NCBI GenBank assembly: GCA_003449195.1
Contig: DMID01000014.1
Coordinates: 1 to 5,359 of the forward strand
From: Lysobacteraceae bacterium
Lineage (GTDB): Bacteria; Pseudomonadota; Gammaproteobacteria; Xanthomonadales; Xanthomonadaceae
Direction: 5' to 3'
DNA length: 5,359 nt
The notes under the pieces were generated by a model. The model did not search any database and had not been told where the DNA came from. It saw only the letters and a program-made list of their open reading frames with translations. Shown here in pieces: positions 1-5,324 of the stretch. The position numbers and the translations under genes were made by a program. Numbering within the stretch: position 1 is the first letter of the stretch; the number at the start of each line of letters is the position of its first letter.

Positions 1-1227
1 CCGGCGGCGCTGGACGGCGAGGCGATCGCGGCGGCGGCGCCGACGGCGGTGCTGGTCGCGCTGGAGCCGGCCATCGAGGATGCGATGGAGCGGCTTGCTC
101 CCGTGCTCGAGGCGCCGGGCATTACCCTGATCTTCGACGATGCCGAGGTCGCCGCCGGCCGTGCCGGTTGGGATGCGCAGCGGCAGGTCCGCCATCTGTC
201 GGCCAAGTTGAACGGCCATGCGGACGTGCTCCCGCCTGGTCATGATGAACAAGGCGACGTGGTCCTGGCTCCGGGCCTGCCGACGACGCCGCAGCAACGG
301 CATGCCGAAGCGGTGATCGGCCTGCACGTGGATGAAGCCGGTCTGCTGGCCGACGCGTTGCCGGCCGACGGCTTGCTGGCGGCATCGGCGCCATTGCCTG
401 GACATGCGCAGGCACCCGATGCGGTGCTGGACGTGTTGCCTTGGGAAACCATCACGCTGTCCGCCGATGAACCCACCGTGGAGCCGTCGCCTTCCGAACC
501 TGCGGCCGCAGGTCTGGACGCGGACGTGCCGGCAGCGTCGCCGGATGCAGCCGCGGACGCGCCTTTTGTCCCGCCGCCGGCGAGCTGGGCATTGGTGGAC
601 GAGCCGACCGAGTCGGAGCTGCACGCGAGCACGCCGGCCGTGGCGGTTGCCGAAATATCGACCGAAGGCCTGAGTCTGCTCGATCCGAAGGCCGGAGCGG
701 TCGGCACCGTTGATGGCGCCGTGCTGGTGCTGGCCGGCATCGGCGGCCCCGATGCCGTGCGCAAACTGCTGGCCGCCTTGCCGACCGGTTTCCCGCGCCC
801 CGTGCTCGTGCAACTGCGTCTGGACGGCGGCCGTTACGACAATCTGGTCAAGCAGCTGGCGCGCGTGTCGCCGTTGCCGGTCGAACTTGCAGGCACGGGG
901 CAGGCGCTACTTCCGGCCACCGTCTACGTGCTGCCCGATGGCGTGGGTCTGGTGGCCGACGGCCGGGTGCTGGCTTTCGCGGAGGCGGCCGAAGGCGACG
1001 TGATCGATGCATTGCCTGCTGGCGACAGCGCGGTGCTGATGCTCAGCGGCAGCGACCCTGCACGCGTGGACCGTGCCCTCGCATTGGCGGCCGAAGGTGG
1101 CCGGGTGGCGGGGCAATCGCTGGAAGGCTGCTACGACCCGGCTGCTTCCCGGTTGCTGGCCGGGCGGAGCCTTCCGCTTGCCGCGCCGGCGGAGCTGGCG
1201 CAGTCCCTGACCGAACGCTGGTCGTGA
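1..1227 (+). CDS. chpB: CheB/ChpB-like chemotaxis protein, 5'-truncated by the window edge; probably catalytically inactive
   Basis: The frame is open from base 1 to a TGA at 1225-1227, giving 408 codons; the true start lies upstream. Residues 1 to about 80 look like the end of a receiver-like domain: a hydrophobic strand (AVLVALEP), a second strand (ITLIFDD), then an amphipathic helix (WDAQRQVRHLSAKL), as in ChpB proteins. Residues about 82-230 form a linker rich in Ala, Pro, Asp and Glu. From about 238 to the end the protein follows the CheB methylesterase fold. LAGIGGPDAV aligns with the active-site IGASTGG segment, VYVLPDG with the HAYIAPGD strand, LMLSGSD with ILTGMGND, and GQSLEGC with AQNEASC. 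The catalytic Ser is replaced by Gly (about residue 246) and the catalytic His by Leu (272); the Asp may remain (352). CheB normally demethylates or deamidates chemoreceptors. Here enzymatic activity is unlikely, and a structural or regulatory role in a Pil-Chp type IV pilus pathway is inferred from similarity and from the CheW-like gene just downstream. The symbol is by analogy with Pseudomonas ChpB. Confidence 0.82.
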   Translation, partial: PAALDGEAIAAAAPTAVLVALEPAIEDAMERLAPVLEAPGITLIFDDAEVAAGRAGWDAQRQVRHLSAKLNGHADVLPPGHDEQGDVVLAPGLPTTPQQRHAEAVIGLHVDEAGLLADALPADGLLAASAPLPGHAQAPDAVLDVLPWETITLSADEPTVEPSPSEPAAAGLDADVPAASPDAAADAPFVPPPASWALVDEPTESELHASTPAVAVAEISTEGLSLLDPKAGAVGTVDGAVLVLAGIGGPDAVRKLLAALPTGFPRPVLVQLRLDGGRYDNLVKQLARVSPLPVELAGTGQALLPATVYVLPDGVGLVADGRVLAFAEAAEGDVIDALPAGDSAVLMLSGSDPARVDRALALAAEGGRVAGQSLEGCYDPAASRLLAGRSLPLAAPAELAQSLTERWS

Positions 1228-1246
1228 GAAAACCTGGGCCATCCCG

Positions 1247-1732
1247 ATGAGCTACAACAACGATGAAGTCCGCGGCGTCCTGATCCAGTCCGGCAACGAA
1301 CGCCTGCTGTTGCCCAATGCCACCGTCGCCGAGGTGATGTCGCGGGTGCAGATCGAGCCGCTGGCCGACGTCCCGGCATGGCTGGTCGGCCGCATCGGCT
1401 GGCATGGCTGGCAGGTGCCGCTGGTCGCGTTCGCCGATCTGGCCGGTTACGGCCACGACCCGGTGGAGCGCCAGAGCAAGGTGATCGTGCTGAAGGCGCA
1501 GGGCGATCGGCCGGAGCAGCCCTACATCGCCTTGCTCACGTCCTCGTTCCCGCAGCTGATATCGGTGCCGCGCGATGGCCTGCTGGCCGATGCCTCCGAG
1601 GAAACCCTGCCGCGCGGCGTGCACATGCGCGTGCTGCTCGGCGAGCAGAGTGCCTTGTTGCCCGATCTGGAAACCGTCGAGGCCTCGACGGCGGCCGCGC
1701 TGTCGGCAGCCGCCGCTCCGCAGCCTGCCTGA
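1247..1732 (+). CDS. chpC: CheW-like adaptor protein of a pilus chemosensory system (ChpC type)
   Basis: This 161-residue protein is essentially one CheW-like domain, residues about 8-145. CheW proteins are cytoplasmic adaptors that link the chemoreceptor to the histidine kinase. The family pattern is visible: an opening strand (GVLIQSGNERLLLP), a helix and strand leading to a hydrophobic receptor/kinase contact region (WLVGRIGWHGWQVPLVAF, 45-62), a central strand (KVIVLKA), and a closing part ending in LLPDLETV. The last 15 residues are an Ala/Pro-rich tail. The ATG at 1247 is the natural start, since the domain begins within a few residues of it. No strong Shine-Dalgarno sequence precedes it, so translation may depend on the upstream gene, which ends 19 bases before. 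Co-transcription with the CheB-like gene is inferred from that spacing. Assignment to ChpC rather than another CheW paralogue rests mainly on position next to a ChpB-like protein. Confidence 0.85.
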   Translation: MSYNNDEVRGVLIQSGNERLLLPNATVAEVMSRVQIEPLADVPAWLVGRIGWHGWQVPLVAFADLAGYGHDPVERQSKVIVLKAQGDRPEQPYIALLTSSFPQLISVPRDGLLADASEETLPRGVHMRVLLGEQSALLPDLETVEASTAAALSAAAAPQPA

Positions 1733-1747
1733 TCTGCGTCACAGATC
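1731..1747. terminator. Short perfect stem-loop across the convergent chpC/rsmE stop codons; possible bidirectional terminator
   Basis: GATCTG (1731-1736) and CAGATC (1742-1747) are perfect inverted repeats around a 5-base loop. The stem overlaps the chpC stop codon (1730-1732) and the last two sense codons of rsmE, with the rsmE stop in the loop. No T-run follows on either strand, so it is not a canonical intrinsic terminator. It is the only dyad seen at a junction where two converging transcripts must end or overlap. Confidence 0.35.
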
Positions 1748-2473
1748 GCCGAAACGTGCCTGAAGCGCGGCAATCGCCGCCAGTCCCGCCGTCTCCGTGC
1801 GCAGCACGCGGGGGCCCAACTGCAAGCCGGTGAAGCCGGCACCTTCCAGCGTCGCCAGGTCGCGCGGCGACCATCCGCCTTCGGGGCCGATCGCGATCGC
1901 GATCCGCATCGATGCCGGCGCGACCAGCGTGGCCAGCCGATGCACGGCCTCGGGGTCGAGGATAAGCCGCAGCATGTCCCGGTCGAGCGCTTGCACGGCT
2001 TGTTCCAGCGGTTGTGGCGGCGCGATGCCGGGCAGCCTGGCGCGGCCGCATTGTTCGCAGGCGGAAACCGTCACCTCGCGCCAGTGCGCAAGGCGCTTGC
2101 CGGCGCGCTCGGCATCCAGCTTCACCTCGGTGCGTTCGCCGTTGACCGGCATGATGGCGGCCACGCCCAGCTCGGTGGCCTTCTGCAGGATCAGGTCCAT
2201 CTTTTCGCCACGCGCGATGCCCTGCAGCAGCGTGATCCGCAATGGGGACTCGTTGTCTGCCGGTGCAGCATCGCCCAGCTCGACCACTGCCTCGCGCTTG
2301 CCGGCCTGCACCAGCCGTGCCGGGTAGTCGTGGCCGTCGCCGTTGAACAGCACGCAGGCATCGCCTTCGCGCAGGCGCAGCACGCGCACGAGGTGCGCGG
2401 CCGAATCTTCGGGCAGGGTGATGCGTGCGCCGCTGGTCAGCGGCAGGTCGACGTGGCTGCGGGTCAGGCGCAT
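1739..2473 (-). CDS. rsmE: 16S rRNA (uracil(1498)-N3)-methyltransferase RsmE
   Basis: The protein has 244 residues, close to the usual length of about 243. RsmE methylates N3 of U1498 in 16S rRNA of the small subunit, using S-adenosylmethionine. The N-terminal PUA-like domain (about 1-70) begins with MRLTRSHVD and includes HLVRVLRLREGD. The SPOUT domain follows, with family motifs GEKMDLILQKATELG (89-103), SACEQCGR (137-144), the SAM-site loop GPEGGWS (196-202) and the knot segment LGPRVLRTETA (219-229), ending in ARFGDL as in the Escherichia coli protein. The frame stays open further upstream to 2737, but the extension is low-complexity and unlike RsmE; the ATG at 2473 matches the family N-terminus. 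A strong ribosome binding site is not evident. The gene is transcribed divergently from nudE and converges on chpC, so it is probably a single-gene unit. Confidence 0.97.
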   Translation of the reverse strand: MRLTRSHVDLPLTSGARITLPEDSAAHLVRVLRLREGDACVLFNGDGHDYPARLVQAGKREAVVELGDAAPADNESPLRITLLQGIARGEKMDLILQKATELGVAAIMPVNGERTEVKLDAERAGKRLAHWREVTVSACEQCGRARLPGIAPPQPLEQAVQALDRDMLRLILDPEAVHRLATLVAPASMRIAIAIGPEGGWSPRDLATLEGAGFTGLQLGPRVLRTETAGLAAIAALQARFGDL

Positions 2474-2519
2474 GGGCGGGGTTCCGGCAATCGAGCGCAA
2501 AAGGGACAGCGGGAGCGAT

Positions 2520-2549
2520 CGCGCATGCATCCACGGGCTGCATCGCGCG
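2520..2549. promoter_or_regulatory. Imperfect inverted repeat, possible operator
   Basis: Ten bases on the left (CGCGCATGCA, 2520-2529) can pair with TGCATCGCGCG (2539-2549) if C2544 is bulged, leaving a 9-base loop. The dyad lies just upstream of a possible -10 box for nudE, roughly where a -35 element or operator would sit. No regulator is known from the sequence. Self-complementary GC runs are common in such DNA, so chance is possible. Confidence 0.25.
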
Positions 2550-2559
2550 CGTGCACGTC

Positions 2560-2568
2560 TGCTAGGAT
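2560..2568 (+). promoter_or_regulatory. Possible extended -10 promoter element for the nudE operon
   Basis: TGCTAGGAT reads as a TGn extension followed by TAGGAT, which matches four of six positions of the sigma-70 -10 consensus. It lies about 75 bases before the nudE start codon. No good -35 hexamer is present at the usual spacing, which is tolerable for an extended -10 promoter but weakens the call. Confidence 0.3.
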
Positions 2569-2576
2569 GCGCGGCT

Positions 2577-2596
2577 GATGGAAACGCTTTTTCATC
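2577..2596. repeat. Small stem-loop in the presumed nudE leader
   Basis: GATGGAAA (2577-2584) pairs with TTTTCATC (2589-2596), eight pairs including one G-T wobble, around the tetraloop CGCT. It lies between the possible promoter and the nudE ribosome binding site. The arms are AT-rich, unlike the surrounding sequence. No function is evident; an RNA leader structure or a protein-binding palindrome are both possible. Confidence 0.35.
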
Positions 2597-2629
2597 CGCA
2601 CATGATATCGGCCGGCTCGGCGCTTGCGC

Positions 2630-2633
2630 GGAG
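2630..2633 (+). promoter_or_regulatory. Ribosome binding site of nudE
   Basis: GGAG lies nine bases before the ATG at 2643. It supports that start codon over the much longer upstream extension of the same frame, which runs back through the intergenic region. Confidence 0.65.
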
Positions 2634-2642
2634 CATGCGGTG

Positions 2643-3203
2643 ATGGCGCATCCGTTGCCCACCATCCACGCCATCACCGAGCGTGCCGAAGGGCCGGGCG
2701 ATCGCGTGCTGGAAGAGCTGGACCTCGAATTCGCCAACGGCGAGCGCCGTCGCTACTACCGGCTCAAGCCGCAAGGCCCCGGCGCCGTCGTCGTGGTGCC
2801 GATGCTCGACGACGACACCGTGTTGCTGGTGCGCGAATACGCAGCCGGAGTGAACCGTTACGAACTGGGCCTGGTGAAAGGGCGCATGGATGCCGGCGAG
2901 ACGCCCGAACAGGCGGCCGACCGCGAACTCAAGGAAGAGGCAGGCTTCGGTGCGCGCCGGCTCGACGTGCTGCGCAAGATGACCTTGGCGCCGACCTACA
3001 TGGGACATGCTTCGTGGCTGGTGCTGGCGCGCGACCTCTATCCCGAAAAACTGCCCGGCGACGAGCCGGAGGAGCTGGAAGTGATCCCCTGGAAGCTCGA
3101 TGCGCTGGACCAGTTGATGTTGCGCGAGGATTTTTCCGAGGGGCGGTCGCTGGCCGCGTTGTTCATCGTGCGCGAATGGCTCAAGGGGCCTGCGGCGCAA
3201 TGA
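2643..3203 (+). CDS. nudE: ADP compounds hydrolase NudE (Nudix family)
   Basis: The protein has 186 residues, the same length as Escherichia coli NudE. NudE is a cytoplasmic, metal-dependent hydrolase that splits ADP-ribose, Ap3A, NADH and related compounds into AMP and a second phosphate product. A complete Nudix box (GX5EX7REUXEEXGU) spans residues 80-102, beginning GRMDAGE and ending RELKEEAGF, with all conserved Glu and Arg residues present. NudE-specific features surround it: LEFANGERRRYYR (28-40), VREYAAGVNRYELG (63-76), LAPTYMG (115-121), DLYPEKLPGDEPE (131-143) and the ending ALFIVREWLKG (172-182). The ATG at 2643 is chosen for the GGAG site and the family length. The stop codon overlaps the cysQ start as ATGA, so the two genes are probably translationally coupled. 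This gene is the first of the nudE-cysQ-mazG operon. Confidence 0.96.
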   Translation: MAHPLPTIHAITERAEGPGDRVLEELDLEFANGERRRYYRLKPQGPGAVVVVPMLDDDTVLLVREYAAGVNRYELGLVKGRMDAGETPEQAADRELKEEAGFGARRLDVLRKMTLAPTYMGHASWLVLARDLYPEKLPGDEPEELEVIPWKLDALDQLMLREDFSEGRSLAALFIVREWLKGPAAQ

Positions 3204-4027
3204 TCCGGTTGACACTGGATCTGCGCGAAACCGTCATCGCCATCGCCCAGGAAGCCGCCGAGGCGATCCTGTCCGTCTATCACGGCCCGTTCGAGGTCGA
3301 GGAAAAGGCCGACCACAGCCCGCTCACCGCGGCCGATCTGGCCGCGCACCGGGTGATCAGCGAAGGCCTTGGCCGCTTGGCGCCGGACGTGCCGGTGCTG
3401 TCGGAAGAAGGCAAGAGCATTCCGTGGGACGTCCGCCGCCACTGGCAGACGTTCTGGCTGGTGGACCCGCTGGACGGCACGCGCGAGTTCGTCAAGCGCA
3501 ATGGCGAATTCAGCGTCAACATCGCACTGATCCACGATGGCGCGCCGATTTTTTCGGTGGTGCAGGCGCCGGTCACCGGGAAGCTCTGGTACGCGATGCG
3601 CGGCGAGCATGCCTACCGCCGCGATGGATGCCAGGACACCGTGCTGCGCGTGCGTGCGCCGGCCATCGCGCCCTTGCGCGTGGCGGTCAGCCGCTCGCAT
3701 CGCGATGCCGCCACCGATGCCTTGCTGGCGCGGATGGGCAGCATCGAGGAAGTCTCGCAGGGCTCGTCGCTGAAGTTCTGCCGCATTGCCGAGGGTGATG
3801 TGGACGTCTATCCGCGCTTCGGCCCGACCAGCGAATGGGATACCGCCGCCGGGCAATGCATCCTGCACGCCGCCGGCGGCATGCTGCTGTCGGTGGCCAA
3901 GGGCAAGCCCTTCCGCTACAACCGCCGCGAATCGCTGCTCAACGGCGATTTCATCGCACTGGGCGACCCGGACCTGCCGTGGCTGGACTGGCTGGACACG
4001 CCGCCGCAGGCCGGGCCTGGCGCATGA
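3200..4027 (+). CDS. cysQ: 3'(2'),5'-bisphosphate nucleotidase CysQ
   Basis: The protein has 275 residues and belongs to the lithium-sensitive, magnesium-dependent phosphatases of the inositol monophosphatase fold. CysQ converts 3'-phosphoadenosine 5'-phosphate, a by-product of sulfate assimilation, to AMP and phosphate. Visible motifs are KADHSPLTAAD (36-46), the metal-binding Glu in PVLSEEGKS (65-73), the metal-site signature WLVDPLDGTREFVKRNGEFS (86-105, with D89 and D92), GSSLKFCRIAEG (188-199) typical of the CysQ branch, and the second signature WDTAAGQCIL (213-222, with D214). All expected metal ligands are present. The protein is longer than Escherichia coli CysQ (about 246 residues), largely because of a C-terminal tail after NGDFIALG that is rich in Trp, Asp and Pro. 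The ATG at 3200 overlaps the nudE stop; the frame is open upstream, but that part is an out-of-frame reading of nudE. The next gene, mazG, also overlaps by four bases. Confidence 0.96.
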   Translation: MIRLTLDLRETVIAIAQEAAEAILSVYHGPFEVEEKADHSPLTAADLAAHRVISEGLGRLAPDVPVLSEEGKSIPWDVRRHWQTFWLVDPLDGTREFVKRNGEFSVNIALIHDGAPIFSVVQAPVTGKLWYAMRGEHAYRRDGCQDTVLRVRAPAIAPLRVAVSRSHRDAATDALLARMGSIEEVSQGSSLKFCRIAEGDVDVYPRFGPTSEWDTAAGQCILHAAGGMLLSVAKGKPFRYNRRESLLNGDFIALGDPDLPWLDWLDTPPQAGPGA

Positions 4028-4842
4028 GCGGGCAGCGCGACATCGCCGCCCTGCTGTCGATCATGGCGCGCCTGCGTGATCCCGTTGGCGGCTGCCCGTG
4101 GGATCTTGAACAGGATTTCTCGACCATCGCGCCGTACACGGTGGAGGAAGCCTACGAGGTGGCCGACGCGATCGACCGCCACGATCTGGCCGACCTGCGC
4201 GACGAACTCGGCGACCTGCTGCTGCAGGTGGTGTTCCACGCCCGCATGGCCGAGGAGCAGGGCGCCTTCGATTTCGGCGACGTGGTGGCGTCGATCTGCG
4301 CCAAGATGATCCGTCGCCACCCGCACGTGTTCGGCGAGGGCGATGCGGCCGACGCCAGCGCGGTCAGTGCCAATTGGGACGCCATCAAGCGTGCCGAGCG
4401 CGAAGCCAAAAGCGAGGCCGACACTTCCGCGCTGGCCGGCATTTCGCGCGGCCTGCCGGAGTGGCAGCGTGCGCAGAAGCTGCAATCGCGCGCGGCACGC
4501 ACCGGGTTCGACTGGCCGGATGCGGCCGGCGTGCTGGCCAAGCTGCGCGAGGAAACCGCCGAAGTCGAGGCCGAGTTCGCGCAGGGCGAGGTGGCGGACA
4601 ACCATGCGCGGCTGGAGGACGAGATCGGCGACGTGCTGTTCGTCTGCACCAGCTTGGCCCGGCATGCCAAGGTCGATGTCGGTGCCGCGCTGCGCCGGGC
4701 CAACCACAAGTTCGAACGCCGCTTCAGGGCGATGGAGGCGTTGGCCGAATGCGCCGGCACGCCGCTGGCGACCTTGCCGCTGGATGCGCAGGACGCGTTG
4801 TGGAATCAGGCCAAGCGCGACGAGCCGGCCGCAGGCGGATGA
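4024..4842 (+). CDS. mazG: Nucleoside triphosphate pyrophosphohydrolase MazG
   Basis: The protein has 272 residues, slightly longer than Escherichia coli MazG (263). MazG hydrolyses (d)NTPs to the monophosphate and pyrophosphate and is linked to control of alarmone levels and nucleotide sanitation. Both tandem MazG domains are present. The first opens with LLSIMARLRDPVGGCPWD (10-27), then EEAYE (41-45) and DELGD (60-64), giving the EExxE...ExxD magnesium site. The second has EETAE (176-180) and EDEIGD (198-203), again complete. RRHPHVFG (97-104) and NWDAIKRAER (117-126), typical of full-length MazG, lie between them, followed by GISRGLPEWQRAQKLQSRA (139-157). The ATG at 4024 overlaps the cysQ stop and is the family start; there is no obvious independent ribosome binding site, consistent with coupled translation. 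It is the last gene of the operon. Confidence 0.97.
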   Translation: MSGQRDIAALLSIMARLRDPVGGCPWDLEQDFSTIAPYTVEEAYEVADAIDRHDLADLRDELGDLLLQVVFHARMAEEQGAFDFGDVVASICAKMIRRHPHVFGEGDAADASAVSANWDAIKRAEREAKSEADTSALAGISRGLPEWQRAQKLQSRAARTGFDWPDAAGVLAKLREETAEVEAEFAQGEVADNHARLEDEIGDVLFVCTSLARHAKVDVGAALRRANHKFERRFRAMEALAECAGTPLATLPLDAQDALWNQAKRDEPAAGG

Positions 4843-4844
4843 GC

Positions 4845-4870
4845 CGCCCGGCATGAAACGCCGTCGGGCG
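4845..4870. terminator. Possible stem-loop between convergent mazG and DUF486 genes
   Basis: CGCCCG (4845-4850) pairs with CGGGCG (4865-4870), with a G-T and a C-G pair extending the stem inward to a 10-base loop; an alternative fold pairs GGC (4850-4852) with GCC (4860-4862). It begins three bases after the mazG stop, in the 44-base gap between converging genes, where a shared terminator would be expected. There is no T-run on either side, so intrinsic termination is uncertain. Confidence 0.35.
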
Positions 4871-4886
4871 CGACGCGCCTTGGCTG

Positions 4887-5279
4887 TCAGTGCGCGGGGC
4901 CGTTCTGCCCGCCGTCGTAGAACATCAGGAACGCGGCGACCACGATCAGCCCGAAAGCGGCGTACTGGTTCCAGCGCAGCGGCTGGCCCAGATAGAACGC
5001 CGAAAAGCCGGCGAACACCGTCAGCGACACGATTTCCTGGATCGTCTTGAGCTGCACCACCGAATACACCTGGCTGCCGATGCGGTTGGCCGGCACCATC
5101 AGCGTGTATTCGAAGAAGGCGATGCCCCAGCTGGCGAGGATTGTCGCGAACAACGCGCCCGGCCGACCTTTCAGGTGGCCGTACCAGGCGTAGGTCATGA
5201 ACATGTTGCTGCCGAACAGCAGCACGACGGGGGCCACGTAGGCGTAGTTGAACGGCACGGTCAGCAACGAGGCAGGCAT
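4887..5279 (-). CDS. DMT family / DUF486 small membrane protein
   Basis: This 130-residue protein is very hydrophobic, with four likely membrane helices at about 12-34, 43-62, 83-98 and 104-121, and a short polar tail (YDGGQNGPAH). It matches the DUF486 family, grouped with the drug/metabolite transporter superfamily. Family features are SNMFMTYAWYGHLK (24-37), a helix ending EYTLMVPANRIG (57-68), the segment VVQLKTIQEI (74-83) and LRWNQYAAF (101-109). Four-helix members of this superfamily often act as dimers in the inner membrane, but the substrate of DUF486 proteins is not established and none is proposed here. The ATG at 5279 gives a slightly longer N-terminus than many relatives. It is kept because the next methionines (26 and 28) fall inside the first helix. 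No clear ribosome binding site precedes it. It converges on mazG and is separately transcribed. Confidence 0.92.
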   Translation of the reverse strand: MPASLLTVPFNYAYVAPVVLLFGSNMFMTYAWYGHLKGRPGALFATILASWGIAFFEYTLMVPANRIGSQVYSVVQLKTIQEIVSLTVFAGFSAFYLGQPLRWNQYAAFGLIVVAAFLMFYDGGQNGPAH

Positions 5280-5324
5280 GGACGGTGAAGCATAAGCGCT
5301 TGCGGCGCAGCGGACACGCCGCGC
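5280..5324 (-). promoter_or_regulatory. Upstream gap of the DUF486 gene, no clear promoter
   Basis: On the - strand, TATGCT, four of six matches to a -10 box, occurs about 10 bases before the start codon, overlapping an 8-base palindrome AAGCGCTT (5294-5301). No good -35 element accompanies it, and it lies very close to the start. If the next gene is on the same strand, the DUF486 gene may instead be read from an upstream promoter. Confidence 0.2.

Larger units (their letters stand above)
2474..2642. promoter_or_regulatory. Divergent intergenic region between rsmE and nudE
   Basis: These 169 bases separate two divergent genes and should carry promoters for both. I see no credible coding sequence. 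For rsmE no convincing -35/-10 pair stands out. The nudE side holds a dyad (2520-2549), an extended -10-like sequence (2560-2568), an AT-armed hairpin (2577-2596) and a ribosome binding site (2630-2633), listed separately. Confidence 0.6.

Noticed and set aside
240..764. Antisense open frame opposite the CheB-like linker
   Set aside because: Ser/Ala/Gly-rich low-complexity shadow of the linker; the sense frame continues cleanly into a recognisable domain.
1536..2543. Long 335-codon open frame on the - strand overlapping rsmE
   Set aside because: It is rsmE read in another frame: Arg/Ala/Pro-rich, without domain features, while the rsmE frame carries every family motif.
2343..2642. Upstream extension of the nudE frame
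   Set aside because: It runs antisense through rsmE and the intergenic region; the ATG at 2643 has a ribosome binding site and gives the family length of 186.
2474..2737. N-terminal extension of rsmE to a start at 2737
   Set aside because: The extra residues are low-complexity and overlap nudE on the opposite strand; the family N-terminus MRLTRSH begins at 2473.
2624..3199. Upstream extension of the cysQ frame, as a fusion
   Set aside because: This part is an out-of-frame reading of nudE, Arg/Ala-rich and unlike any domain; the cysQ family start is at 3200.
3038..3868. 276-codon antisense open frame opposite nudE and cysQ
   Set aside because: Typical shadow of a GC-rich gene; rich in Arg, His and Gln with no recognisable domain.
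3835..4023. Upstream extension of the mazG frame
   Set aside because: It overlaps the end of cysQ in another frame; MazG begins at 4024.
3916..4854. 312-codon antisense open frame opposite mazG
   Set aside because: Shadow of mazG, whose frame has complete motifs throughout.
4853..5050. ATG just after mazG starting a possible fourth operon gene
   Set aside because: The frame reads almost entirely Arg, Ala and Ser, has no ribosome binding site, and runs antisense to the DUF486 gene.
4890..5288. 132-codon + strand open frame opposite the DUF486 gene
   Set aside because: Its composition (His, Arg, Gln, Glu) is that of an antisense shadow, while the - strand frame encodes a coherent four-helix membrane protein.
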